The translations under genes and the position numbers were made by a program. Positions 6,730-16,400 of a DNA stretch of 25,693 nt are shown one piece after another; the first letter of the stretch is position 1, and every line of letters begins with the position of its first letter. Origin of the DNA: a virus; IMG/VR virus record IMGVR_UViG_3300009436_000102, positions 1 through 25,693 of that record. The stretch is one strand, 5' to 3'. The notes beneath the pieces are model-generated. The model worked only from the letters and a program-made list of their open reading frames with translations, made no database searches and was not told the DNA's origin.

Positions 6730-6733
6730 ATCT

Positions 6734-6931
6734 ATGAAATATAAAACCATCAAATCAGTATTGAAGAGTCAATTAAAAAATAATGCAAAAGTTTTTTGGA
6801 CTTGGAGAAAAGGTGAAAATGAAGAATTTACTTGTATTTACAAGAACTATAATGATAATTTACCAATATATACTACACAACAATTACTTGATAAAATAGA
6901 TGAAAAAACCAATATACAGAGTGCTAGTTAA
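6734..6931 (+). CDS. Hypothetical small basic protein
   Basis: A 65-residue protein (MKYKTIKSVLKSQL, with WTWRKGENEEF near the middle). No family recognised, no membrane segment. It is the first gene after the control region at 6620-6733 and overlaps the next gene by 32 bases. Confidence 0.6.
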   Translation: MKYKTIKSVLKSQLKNNAKVFWTWRKGENEEFTCIYKNYNDNLPIYTTQQLLDKIDEKTNIQSAS

Positions 6932-7145
6932 TTTTGAATACAGAAATAATAGCAGAAGTAATTATATTAGAACTCAAGTTAAGCAAGACTATATAGATAC
7001 TTTTGCTTTATCAAAAGATAAAGATGAAATATATGATCAAATTAAAAGTAAATTATTAAGAAAGATTGGTAAAAAAGAAGGAGAAGTTCAAATTAAAATT
7101 ACAAATATAGATATTGAAGGCCAATATGGAGAAACAAACAGATAA
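6900..7145 (+). CDS. Hypothetical small basic protein
   Basis: An 81-residue Lys/Arg-rich protein with alternating beta and helical segments (YRVLVNFEYR, then KDEIYDQIKSKLLRKI, then VQIKITNIDI), suggesting a compact beta-alpha-beta fold. It starts with ATGAAAAAACC at 6900, inside the previous gene, and its end overlaps the next by 20 bases. No family recognised. Confidence 0.6.
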   Translation: MKKPIYRVLVNFEYRNNSRSNYIRTQVKQDYIDTFALSKDKDEIYDQIKSKLLRKIGKKEGEVQIKITNIDIEGQYGETNR

Positions 7146-7437
7146 ACATAGCAAGTATTATTATGATAAAAAAAGAAATATGAGTGATCAGTATGATGGT
7201 AAAACTAGAAGTGGAGGTATTATGAGTGATAGCAGAGTGCCTGAATATTATAAAGGCAAAGAAGGTTATGAAGCAAGAAAAGTTTGTGATAATTTTGAAC
7301 TTCCTTACCACCTTGCTACAGCAACTACTTACATTTTACGAAGCTATCACAAGCATGATAGTCCAGTAGAATGTCTTACTAAGGCAATAGCACATTTAGA
7401 GTTTGAATTAGAAAAAATAGAAAGACTTAAAAATTAA
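7126..7437 (+). CDS. DUF3310-type phage protein
   Basis: A 103-residue protein. Its C-terminal 65 residues match the DUF3310 pattern as I know it: P.YYKGKEGYEA..V, then LPYHLATATTYILRSYHK, then ECLTKAIAHLEFELEKIE. DUF3310 is widespread in tailed phages and sometimes fused to nucleotide-metabolism domains; its function is not established. The N-terminal 35 residues are polar. The frame opens at a TTG at 7114, but the ATG at 7126 (MEKQTDKHS) is the more natural start. Confidence 0.75.
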   Translation: MEKQTDKHSKYYYDKKRNMSDQYDGKTRSGGIMSDSRVPEYYKGKEGYEARKVCDNFELPYHLATATTYILRSYHKHDSPVECLTKAIAHLEFELEKIERLKN

Positions 7438-7441
7438 TAAA

Positions 7442-7726
7442 ATGGGTAAAAAAAATAAGCTAGTAACAAATGATAGAGTAGAGGTTATTGATAATGATTT
7501 AAAATATAGGGTTTGTATTGACATGAGAGCTTCAGGTAAAGCTGGAGGAGGTCAGTTTGTAGAACATAAAGGATTAAAAGATGCTATTGAAGCAATAGAA
7601 AAAAAAGGCATAAATAGAATGGTTGGATTAGTTTATGATGGCACAGATAGATTGGAGATTTTAACACAAAATATTATAGAAAATTTACCTAAAGAAAAAT
7701 TTGAAACTGCTGAAGAAATTGATTAA
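7442..7726 (+). CDS. Hypothetical protein, paralogue of the 8175-8435 product
   Basis: A 94-residue protein. Residues about 22-77 share a clear pattern with the protein at 8175-8435: ID..A.G.A.GG.F, then IEK.G, then VG.VYDGT..LEI..Q. The two genes lie in the same cluster with two others between them, so they arose by local duplication or were gained twice. The shared domain is predicted mixed beta/alpha with VYDGT probably in a tight turn. Function unknown. Confidence 0.68.
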   Translation: MGKKNKLVTNDRVEVIDNDLKYRVCIDMRASGKAGGGQFVEHKGLKDAIEAIEKKGINRMVGLVYDGTDRLEILTQNIIENLPKEKFETAEEID

Positions 7727-7835
7727 TTTTTTTAAAAATATTATTGAGCTTGTTAAAATGTGTTTAAGTGCAAACTATGGATATAAAAACAAATTATTTG
7801 AAAATTTAGAGGATTATGAAAAGAAAAGAAAATGA
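7719..7835 (+). CDS. Possible small ORF between 7726 and 7816
   Basis: A 38-residue frame opening at TTG 7719 (MINFFKNIIELVKMCLSANYG...) or 25 residues from ATG 7758, ending with EDYEKKRK. It fills the only notable gap in this cluster, overlapping the previous stop by 8 bases and the next gene by 20. Neither start has strong support, so it may not be expressed. Confidence 0.25.
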   Translation: MINFFKNIIELVKMCLSANYGYKNKLFENLEDYEKKRK

Positions 7836-8019
7836 ATCTTATGAAGATTATGTTGAGAGAAGAAAGCAAGACAACATAAAAACTAAAAGAAGATTAAAAG
7901 GAGTTAAAGTTTGGCCAGGAGATTGGGGTACTTATAACTCAAGTGTAGATGGAGCTGTAGAAACTAAACTAAAGACAATAATGGATAAGTTGAAAAATAA
8001 AGAAGATGAAAAGATCTAA
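7816..8019 (+). CDS. Hypothetical small basic phage protein
   Basis: A 67-residue basic protein. ESYEDYVERRKQDNIKTKRRLKG and the following WPGDWGTYN give it a charged helix followed by a Trp/Gly-rich turn. I do not recognise a named family. It starts at 7816 with ATGAAAAGAAAAG and overlaps the following Cys-containing gene by 14 bases. Confidence 0.55.
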   Translation: MKRKENESYEDYVERRKQDNIKTKRRLKGVKVWPGDWGTYNSSVDGAVETKLKTIMDKLKNKEDEKI

Positions 8020-8185
8020 TATATTGCAGCCAGATTTAAAAGATTTATGCCCTATGTGTAATCAAGGCTTTAAAGGTTGCCCATGCAATAGAAAAAGAGC
8101 TGATGATGAAAAAGTAGTTCATGCTAATTGTTTAAAGAAATATAATCACATGTTAAAATTAAATAAAATTGAAAATGGAAAATAA
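8006..8185 (+). CDS. Small protein with zinc-binding-like cysteine cluster
   Basis: A 59-residue protein: MKRSNILQPDLKDLCPMCNQ, then GCPCN, then HANC. CPMC (15-18), CPC (25-27), His39 and Cys42 could form one zinc site. It starts within the end of the previous gene and runs 11 bases into the next, the dense packing seen across this cluster. Function unknown. Confidence 0.55.
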   Translation: MKRSNILQPDLKDLCPMCNQGFKGCPCNRKRADDEKVVHANCLKKYNHMLKLNKIENGK

Positions 8186-8435
8186 AGAAAATTTAAAAGA
8201 AGAACTAGGGGAAAATGTTAGAGCTTTTATAGATTTAGATGCTACTGGAGCAGCTAAAGGAGGAATTTTTTTAAGAAGTGATTTAGTAGAGCATGTAGAA
8301 AAAATTGAAAAAGATGGTAAAATGAAAGTTGTTGGAATCGTTTATGATGGCACTTATAATTTAGAAATAGTTTGTCAGGAAGTAGGTAAAGAAGAAGCAA
8401 TGAAAATAAGCAATCCAGTTCCTTTTATGAAATAA
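8175..8435 (+). CDS. Hypothetical protein, paralogue of the 7442-7726 product
   Basis: An 86-residue protein carrying the same domain as the 7442-7726 product (FIDLDATGAAKGGIF..., IEKDGKMKVVGIVYDGTYNLEI). The ATG at 8175 is chosen over the TTG at 8169. The N-terminus (MENKENLKEELGEN) is charged and the C-terminus differs from its paralogue. Its last base overlaps the RusA start (TAATG), so expression of the two is probably coupled. Function unknown. Confidence 0.68.
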   Translation: MENKENLKEELGENVRAFIDLDATGAAKGGIFLRSDLVEHVEKIEKDGKMKVVGIVYDGTYNLEIVCQEVGKEEAMKISNPVPFMK

Positions 8436-8815
8436 TGATTTTATATCCCAAAAAAGGAATGGCTAAACCAAGAATGACACAAGCTGATTCTTGGAAAAAA
8501 AGACCTATCGTTTTAAAATATTGGGAATATAAAGATCATATAAAAAACTGGTCTAGTCAAAATGACTTTAACTTAGGCAATGACATATATTGTGTTTTTA
8601 ATATACCTATGCCACCTTCTTGGAGTAAAAAAAAGAAAGCTCAAATGTTGGGTAAACATCATCAGCAAAGACCAGATATTGACAATCTTTTAAAAGGATT
8701 AATGGATGCTCTTCTTGAAGAGGATTCGCATATACATACTGTTTATTCAAAAAAAGTTTGGAGTGAAGAAGGATCTATTGAGTTTTACAAAGACATAGAA
8801 GTAAGGATATATTAA
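8435..8815 (+). CDS. RusA-like Holliday-junction resolvase
   Basis: A 126-residue protein of RusA-family size. The catalytic region reads RPDIDNLLKGLMDALLEEDSHI: D81, D83, N84, K87 and D91 match the D-x-D-N..K...D metal-binding pattern of RusA. An upstream stretch (FNIPMPPSWSKKKK) fits the strand before the active site. It resolves branched recombination and replication intermediates before packaging. It is the last gene of the plus-strand block; its stop overlaps the convergent gene's end by 4 bases. Confidence 0.88.
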   Translation: MILYPKKGMAKPRMTQADSWKKRPIVLKYWEYKDHIKNWSSQNDFNLGNDIYCVFNIPMPPSWSKKKKAQMLGKHHQQRPDIDNLLKGLMDALLEEDSHIHTVYSKKVWSEEGSIEFYKDIEVRIY

Positions 8816-9132
8816 TCTTCTCTTTTTATATTAAAGTCTTTATTCATTTTATATCTTTGCTTGTAGATAATATTTCTACATTGCTTTTCACATATATTAT
8901 GCTTAATAGATAGATCCATAAATGTATGTCCTATATGCCCATGATTTTGTATTAAAAATTTATCAAAATCTTTAAACATCATATAATTTCTTAAAGTTTT
9001 AGGAGAGATGATTCCATTTTCAATTAGATGATAAACTAAATCTTTAACTGTAAAATCATTACCCCACCTTATAATAGATTCTTTAAATACAGAGTCTTTA
9101 AACTCTTCAATAACCTCTATGCTATTTGGCAT
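8812..9132 (-). CDS. Hypothetical protein, last gene of the late block
   Basis: A 106-residue basic protein with two possible helical DNA-binding-like stretches (FTVKDLVYHLIENGIISPKTLRNY at about 27-50 and DLSIKHNICEKQCRNIIYKQRYK at about 73-95). The latter looks faintly like the helix-turn-helix of Mor/C-type activators; this is a weak impression. It starts one base after the stop of its upstream neighbour and ends overlapping the RusA stop by 4 bases in convergent orientation, with no terminator between the two transcription units. Confidence 0.6.
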   Translation of the reverse strand: MPNSIEVIEEFKDSVFKESIIRWGNDFTVKDLVYHLIENGIISPKTLRNYMMFKDFDKFLIQNHGHIGHTFMDLSIKHNICEKQCRNIIYKQRYKMNKDFNIKRED

Positions 9133-9369
9133 TTATCTCCACCAGTTTTTTGGGCACTTTATAAAATCTTCATCTATATTGTTCTTAGCTCTCAAGAAAC
9201 ATCCACAAGCACCACATTTTTCAAGCACATTAAGCTTTAGAGGGTTCTGGTAGACATTACAAGGGTTGCTCCTACATATAGACATCCTTTCTTCATAAAG
9301 TTCTTTAGAAGCGATTTTAATTCCTTTTCCTAAAATTAACTGATAAAATAATTTCCTTAAATCTTTCAT
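9133..9369 (-). CDS. Small zinc-ribbon-like protein behind the tape measure
   Basis: A 78-residue protein with a cysteine set of the form ICRSNPC, then CGACGCFL..K, then KCP..W. This resembles a small Cys-rich family I have seen encoded near tail genes of phages (R..IC..C, CGxCGC, CPxxxW). The first 25 residues are a basic helix. It follows the tape measure by 20 bases and precedes another small gene by none. Its precise role is unknown. Confidence 0.65.
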   Translation of the reverse strand: MKDLRKLFYQLILGKGIKIASKELYEERMSICRSNPCNVYQNPLKLNVLEKCGACGCFLRAKNNIDEDFIKCPKNWWR

Positions 9370-9389
9370 GTTACAAATATTATATTAAA

Positions 9390-12300
9390 TTATGAAAATA
9401 ATGAAGCTCTACCTTCAGAGATTTCAACAACTGATTGTGAAGTAGTTATTTCTGATTCTGAAACAAAAACTTGTTGTGAATTTATAGCACCAGATATTAA
9501 GTTAGCAACATCTTTAGCTTTCCATCCATCTGTAGCTGAATCCATTTGTGTTTTAGTACCAGGAGATATTCCTCCTAAAGCAAACTTTTTACCCCCTCCA
9601 GCAACATTCATAGAAGATAACTGAGTCTTAAACATTGCTGTAGATTTTTTATTGATTACAGCTTCACCACCTTCTAACTCTACAACTCTACCTCCTGCTT
9701 TAAATTTTTCCCCTCCTTGTGCATGTGATTTTCCATGAACCATTCCTCCAGCAGCAAACTTCTCTAAAGTTCCATCTGATGTTGCACTAGGAGTAATACC
9801 ACCTTTAGCACCAACAAACTTTTGTGCCATTATCATTCCTATTTGAGCAGCTACTAATGCAGATGTTAAAGGAGCAGCAGCAATAGCACCAATACCAGTT
9901 TGTGCTGTTACTTTAGTAATAGCTTGTGCTCCATTAATAACAGCCATTACAACATTATTGGCTTTCTCCATCATAAACTGCTTTCTCTTAATTTCTGTTA
10001 TATCAAATTCTTTTTGCCTTTCTAATGCTAACATTTTCATAGAATGCTCTTCTTCCATTCCTTGAGTATCTTGTCCTGCTGCTTCTGCTATTTCAAGTTT
10101 TCTGTCAAACTTAGTTTGTTCATTTTCTGATGTAGTAGTAAAATCTGTTTCTAAATCTGCTATTCTTGCTTCAGCTATATTGTTAAATACACTTAATATC
10201 ATTCCAGAGATTTGGGAATAAACCTCTTTCATTTTACCTATCCTTGCATCTTCAATAGCATTCATTTCATCAGAAAGAGTTTTTGCAGCAGCTAATCTCT
10301 CTGCATTTGCTTCTAATTCTGTTATAATACCTAATTTTTCTCTTGTCTTTATATCAGCTAATTCTTCTGTATTAGTTTGAGTGGCAAGTGAAGCTCTTTT
10401 TTTCCATACTTTACCTATATTAACAAGACTGGTATCCATCATTGCTAATTCAGTTTTGTTTTTATCTCTTATTGCATCTATATCTCTTTTGTTAGTTTTA
10501 TATGCAATTTTTAACTTTTCATTTTCCCAGTAATCAAAAGTAGCAGATTGTAGCTCTAAGTTTGTTTCTAATTTAGCATCTTCTTCTCCTTGTAGTTTAA
10601 GCAATACAGCAGTAAGCTCTTCTTTTTTTACTCCAGTCTTAGCCATTAAATCATTCCATTCATCTTCATTCATGTTCTTCAAAGTGGCAAACTTATTTCT
10701 ATTTGCTTTTATGTCTGCTTGTATTTGGGCAACATTACTTTTACCCATAATAATCCCAATAGACTCCTGATTTGTTCTTATTAATTCTTCTTCATCATTA
10801 TATTGTTGCATCTTTAAAAGATAACCTTGATCAGCAGCATCAGCTTGTCTTACAAGCACATCATTAATAGTTTTAATTTGAACATCCATTAATTCTTTTA
10901 ATCTGTCTTTTGTTTTGTTTAATTTAAAACCTGAAAGACCTGATTTATCAAAGGCATCACCATTTTTAGTTAATGATTTAGAAAGATTTGTAACAAATTT
11001 TCTGAACTCAGATATTTTTACATTTATAGTTCCTTGCTGAGAAACAAATTCATCATAAAAAGCTTTACCTTCTTTACTTGTGTTATTCCACATTTTAGTG
11101 TATAATGCCTGGTATTTAGCTGTAGTTTCATCATCACCTTTTGCTTTTATTTTATCTAACTCTTGTGAAGCATTTAGTAAATCTCTAGCTCTTTGTAAAT
11201 CTTCTAATCTAACTTTTGCTTTACTTTGGATTACTTCTTGTTCTTTAAATGTCTTTACTCTAAAATCTTCAAGAGCAGAAAGATTTATCATTCTTTCTTT
11301 TTGTCTATAGCTTTCTTGTCCTTTCAGGTCAATTCCGTTAGCTTCAGCTTGATTCGCTATATCTTCATCCCTTGATGCTTGTTTTTCTTCTACATATTTA
11401 ATTTGATCCTCTATTTCTTGATTCTTGCTCTCAAGCATAGCTTCTCTTCTTCTTTGTTGTTCTTCAATAGCTTCATTATTAGAAATTTTAATTTCATTAA
11501 AAGGTTGTGAAAATTGCTGAGTAGGATTAAAATTAAGGTTTTTAACCAATTTTTTCCCAGCTTCTCCAGTTTGTTCCAACCTATCTATTTCTGCTATAAA
11601 AGCAGCATCTGCTGCATTTCTCTCTTCTTCTATTTTCTTGATTCTATTATTAGCAGCATCAATTAATACTTGTTCCCCTGAACCTGAATTTACAATATCT
11701 CTTACTTTTTTTAATTCTTCAAGAGAAAGTATTTCTAAATCTATCATTCCAACTAGATCTCCATAGGTTGCTGTCATTTCTCTAAGAGCATCATGTCTTT
11801 CTTCTGTAAATGTACCTAGTTCTTTTACAGTTTTCATTTCATCATTAAAAGCTTCATTTAATCTTTCTACATTAAATTTAGCTTCTCTCATGCTATCATC
11901 TGTTTTTCCTAACCAAGCCACTAATTCTCCTAGACCAACTATAAGTAATCCTATACCAGTAGTAGCTAATGCTACCTTTAAACCTTGTAATGCTATAGTT
12001 TGTGCATAAACTGCTGCTGTTCCTCTTCTTAGGTGTACTTGAAAAACTTGCATAAATCTAGTTAAACTAACTACTGATCTACCAGTAGCTATTTGTGTTA
12101 TTCTCATTATAGCTAATCTTGCTATATAACCTTTTATTAAAAATGATAATGCTCTAAAAGTTCCATTTACTCCATTTAAAAATTTATCACTTTCTGCTAA
12201 ACTTTGAACCCATTTTGTTAATCCAGTTGTAGACTCTCTTAATGCTAAATTAAATGTTTCTCCTATAGCAATACCCAAACCTTCTGTTGCAGACTTTAAT

Positions 12301-13406
12301 AATGTAAAATCTCCAGTAAGAGTATCAAGTCTAATAGATGCCATTCTATTTATATCTCCTTCAGCTTGATTTAATAAATCGCTTGATAATTTTAATTTTT
12401 CAATATTATCAATTAATATTAAGAATGCTGGAGCAGACCTTTTGTCAAGAAGAGTAGTTGCATCTGTAAGATTAAAAGTTTCTTCCTTCATTCTCTCAAG
12501 CTCTACTATAAGTTGAGGTAGTCCCTGAACAGTATGACCTATGCTTTTGTTTAATGAAGAGTTAGCATCACCTAATCTTATAAAAACATTTTTTAGTGCA
12601 TTACCAGCAATAGATCCATGAATACCAGCATCAGCCAATGTCATTAACATTGCACTTGTTTCTTCAATAGTAAATCCTGCTGTCTTTGCTACTGGAGCTG
12701 CAAACTTCATAGATTGCGTAAATCTTTCAAGATTTAAAGCTGAACCAGTAAAAGAAGCTCCCATGACATTTGTTACTCTAACTACTTGTGATGCTTCTAA
12801 TCCATAAGCTCTTAATGATGATCCTGCAATGGCTGCTGCTGAAGATAAACTTTCACCAGTTGCAGCAGCTAAATCTAATGTTGCATCTTGAGCTGCTAAT
12901 ATTTCTGGAGTAGTAAAACCTAAACGAGCAAATTCTTCTTGTAGTTGTGCTACTTGTATAGCAGTAAAAACTGTTGTTCTACCTAATTCTTTAGCACTAG
13001 CTGATAATTCTTTAAACTGTTCATCAGTAGCTCCTGAAATAGCCCTTACAGCAGCCATCTGCTCTTCAAACTTAGCAAAGACAGTAATAACACCCTTTAT
13101 ACCACTAATAATAGCTCTAAAGGCAAATGCAGCAGCAATAGCTATACTTGCAGACTTAAATATAGATACCATTCTAATCCCAGAAGAATTTAATCTTTTA
13201 GTAGATGCAGTAGTTTTTTTAATAGCACTAGATGTTCTGCCCATTTGAGCAGTCATAGTAGACATTTGTTTAGAGGTAGCAGCATATTGTGCTGTTCCAC
13301 TTTTTAAAAGTTTTAACTGGGCTGTTGCTTCCTTAAGCTTTGTATTAAGTAATATTAATTCCTTGAGATTAGCTTTAAATCTATATAGAGTTGTTTCTGT
13401 AGCCAT
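9390..13406 (-). CDS. Tail tape measure protein
   Basis: A 1338-residue protein. Residues about 110-350 carry the TP901-type tape-measure core (KELGRTTVFT, QLQEEFARLGF, LDLAAATGES, AMLMTLADAGI, GNALKNVFIRLG). Hydrophobic stretches lie near 480-510 (ALATTGIGLLIVGLGELVAW) and again near 1160-1200. Between them is a long charged coiled-coil region. The C-terminus has a Gly-rich motif (GGMVHGKSHAQGG, ELEGGEAVINKKS) that recurs at the end of many tape measures. It sets tail length and probably enters the cell envelope with the DNA. At roughly 1.5 angstrom per helical residue it would span up to about 200 nm. It lies after the two large virion genes. Confidence 0.93.
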   Translation of the reverse strand: MATETTLYRFKANLKELILLNTKLKEATAQLKLLKSGTAQYAATSKQMSTMTAQMGRTSSAIKKTTASTKRLNSSGIRMVSIFKSASIAIAAAFAFRAIISGIKGVITVFAKFEEQMAAVRAISGATDEQFKELSASAKELGRTTVFTAIQVAQLQEEFARLGFTTPEILAAQDATLDLAAATGESLSSAAAIAGSSLRAYGLEASQVVRVTNVMGASFTGSALNLERFTQSMKFAAPVAKTAGFTIEETSAMLMTLADAGIHGSIAGNALKNVFIRLGDANSSLNKSIGHTVQGLPQLIVELERMKEETFNLTDATTLLDKRSAPAFLILIDNIEKLKLSSDLLNQAEGDINRMASIRLDTLTGDFTLLKSATEGLGIAIGETFNLALRESTTGLTKWVQSLAESDKFLNGVNGTFRALSFLIKGYIARLAIMRITQIATGRSVVSLTRFMQVFQVHLRRGTAAVYAQTIALQGLKVALATTGIGLLIVGLGELVAWLGKTDDSMREAKFNVERLNEAFNDEMKTVKELGTFTEERHDALREMTATYGDLVGMIDLEILSLEELKKVRDIVNSGSGEQVLIDAANNRIKKIEEERNAADAAFIAEIDRLEQTGEAGKKLVKNLNFNPTQQFSQPFNEIKISNNEAIEEQQRRREAMLESKNQEIEDQIKYVEEKQASRDEDIANQAEANGIDLKGQESYRQKERMINLSALEDFRVKTFKEQEVIQSKAKVRLEDLQRARDLLNASQELDKIKAKGDDETTAKYQALYTKMWNNTSKEGKAFYDEFVSQQGTINVKISEFRKFVTNLSKSLTKNGDAFDKSGLSGFKLNKTKDRLKELMDVQIKTINDVLVRQADAADQGYLLKMQQYNDEEELIRTNQESIGIIMGKSNVAQIQADIKANRNKFATLKNMNEDEWNDLMAKTGVKKEELTAVLLKLQGEEDAKLETNLELQSATFDYWENEKLKIAYKTNKRDIDAIRDKNKTELAMMDTSLVNIGKVWKKRASLATQTNTEELADIKTREKLGIITELEANAERLAAAKTLSDEMNAIEDARIGKMKEVYSQISGMILSVFNNIAEARIADLETDFTTTSENEQTKFDRKLEIAEAAGQDTQGMEEEHSMKMLALERQKEFDITEIKRKQFMMEKANNVVMAVINGAQAITKVTAQTGIGAIAAAPLTSALVAAQIGMIMAQKFVGAKGGITPSATSDGTLEKFAAGGMVHGKSHAQGGEKFKAGGRVVELEGGEAVINKKSTAMFKTQLSSMNVAGGGKKFALGGISPGTKTQMDSATDGWKAKDVANLISGAINSQQVFVSESEITTSQSVVEISEGRASLFS

Positions 13407-13416
13407 TTATTTATTT

Positions 13417-16400
13417 TTAATATTTAGAACCCCCTTGTATTTTATTTTTATTATCTTTTTCTTCTTGTGTTTGTTCTGATGAAAAAAGTTTTTCTATGTC
13501 TGTATCTGTAAATTCAACTGATTTTATAACATTATCTCCATTTTCATTTATCTCTCTTTCTGCCACTTGATAAGGATCTTTTTTAATAATTAAATCATGT
13601 ATTGTTCCATCTGCTTCTTCTACATAAATTTCTCCTCCTCCAATCTTTACACAACCATCCTGGCTAATTGAAAAAGCAGTATGTCTGTCATCATCACTTG
13701 TTCCCATTCCTACTTGAAATATATCTGTAGTGTTAGGGTTATTAAACCTTCCAAGTACAGTTTGATTGTCATTAGCTACAACACCAGTACCTATAGCAAC
13801 ACCTTTTCCTAAAGCAGTATTATTGGTTTCGTTTTCTATTGCAAAACCTCCACTTCTTTTTAAAGAATTTTTTGTTTTACCAGGAGCACCACTTAAATCT
13901 AATTTTCTTTTTTCTACATTTCCAGAATATTCTCTTGCAAAATCTTTTGCTTGTTTAAATTCTAAAAGCTCTACTTTAGTAAGTGTGTTTTTATTAGGTT
14001 GATAATCAATTATTTTATTTACAGTCCAATATGTTGAAACACTATCAATTCTTAAATGAATTAAATCTCTAAAATCAAATGTTGCAATATCAATAGGAGT
14101 AAGATTAAAATATGCTGTTCTTAAAACAGAACCACCATTCATTTTTTCATAAGCAACTCTCCAATACTTTTCAAAAAGACCTAAACTTTCTTTACCATTT
14201 TGATCATCATGATTACACCATGATAAGCAATAAGGATCTGTATCAATACCCTGCTTCCAGCCATCTACCCAATCCATGTAAGGATATTCATCTTTAGTTT
14301 GAGCAAATCCAGCATCATTTTCCCATTGGTAAGGACTACATTTATGAGTTGATCTTTTAGTTGAAGAGCTATCCATCCACCAATCAGGTTGTTCATTATG
14401 ATGCCCATTTAGTAAACTGTAATGATTTAATATTCTTAATTTCATTTTAGGAAACCTTATTCTTTCAGGTCTAGCTGCTGTATTTATAGATCCTCCATCA
14501 TCATACCAATAAATAGGCATTATTGGATTTGCTTTTTTAGTAGCAGGATTATTCCAAGACTGATCTCCCCAACCATAATGACCATTAGAATGTTGAGAAG
14601 GATTAGGCTGAACTCCATATTGGTTTGTTCTTACTGAAATAGCAACTTCTTTTGTTCCAAGCTCTACAGTTTTTTTTCTAAATCTTTCACTTTGAATTTC
14701 AATATGAGTTTGATATTCACCTTTTCCTACATTTTCTCTCCAGCGATCAATAACTTCTATTAATTCATCTCCACTATCTCTAGTGTATCTAAATACTATT
14801 TCTTTAGCTAGTTCTTCTACTATAAATTTATCATTCCATTTAGAAACATCTAATTTTTCAGACCAATCTTTTGTTTCTCCACTACCAAAAAAATCATTAT
14901 AAGGCTCTATATGAATAGTTCTATTAATAGCATCTGCTTTCCATTGAAGATTAAACATTTCTGTCAATCCTTTTAATAAATCAATTTGTTTTGTTTCACA
15001 ACTTAATATTTGATTATTATTTACATCTACAGATGGTATTCCTCCAGATGCTAAAGGATAAACTAGGGCTTCCATACCTACACCTCTAACCCAATATTTA
15101 TATGCATACATATATGATTCTGCTACTATTCTCCAACTTAATACATCTCCAGCTTGGCATCCAGTCATTGTAATATCATCTGCATAAGCATGAAGGCCAT
15201 GATCTCCCAATCCTGGTAATTGTCCCCACCATACATCTCCTTGAACTACACCATTTTTTAAAAAATGAATCCTTACATGTCCACCATCTCCAAATGTTCC
15301 ATAACTAACATCTATATCCCCAGAAAGAACCATTTTGTAATCTCCAGCGAAAGGAACTGTATAGCCATGGTTAGAAGATCCATAAGCCGATCCAGTACCA
15401 CCATTACCAGAAAGGCAATTACTTAAATCACTATGTATATGTATTGAAGGGTACCAAGTTCTATTATGACCATTTTGAGGAATATATCCACCATTTTTAA
15501 AGTTAGATTGTCCTAAAAGGTCATCAGCTTGATGACTTCCTGATATTTTGGCTTTTGCATAATAATCACCATTAGAACCAAAAATATTATTAGAAATTAA
15601 ATATGATTCTCCAGCACCAAAAGGTTGGCATAGTAAATGTGCTGTTGTACTGTTAAAAAATCTACTTTCTACAGTATAACCAATAGATTCAAATATTTTG
15701 TCTACTAAGATTTTAGTATAAACAACTGGATGAAAATCTTGAGCATTATGAGTATATTGTTTATTAGCAGTATTTATAGATTTGTGATACCATTCTCCGT
15801 ATTGAGCTAATCCCCAAAACCAAGGTTGAGCAGGAATCTCAACTCCAGTTTCATCTTTTGTAGGAAATGGTTTGTTAAATAACCAGCTTAATTGTACCAA
15901 CTCAGAGTTTTTTGATGTTGTAGGAGAAACTTGACCATTCCAATCTTCACCCAACATAAGTATATCACATAATTTACCTTCTCCTAATTCTTCAGTCCAA
16001 TCAATAGTATCTTCAACTATATGACATTTGTAAAAACCTCCATTTGCAGTATTACCTTCTTCTATACGCATTAATCCTTCAAAGACATGAACTCCATTTG
16101 CTTTAACCCTACCTCTTTGCCATCCAATAGTTCTTTTTTCTGAGTTTACACCTAACATTGGTGTTAAAACTGAATTATTATGAGGACTTGCTGGTAACAT
16201 AAATGTTTTTGAATATCCAGCAGTTCTTTTTGAAATATCACTAATATCTCCTACACTAAAATTTAAAGATAAAGGCACTCCTTCACTTTCAAATACTTCA
16301 AGAAAATTCCATTTGTAATTATCAACATCATAATCAAGAGTTGATCCATAAATAGGCTCTTGCTCTCTTCTTAAGTCTGGATCTTTTTTATTAAGTTCTA

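Noticed and set aside
9361-9395. Promoter before the 9369 gene (AATATTTG on minus)
   Set aside because: One mismatch in the -7 box, no -33 box in the right place, and the gene follows the tape measure by only 20 bases.
11080-11310. 76-codon plus-strand frame within the tape measure
   Set aside because: It is the complement of a well-supported coding region, with Ser/Leu/Phe-rich shadow composition and no start context. The same holds for the other antisense frames under the large minus-strand genes.
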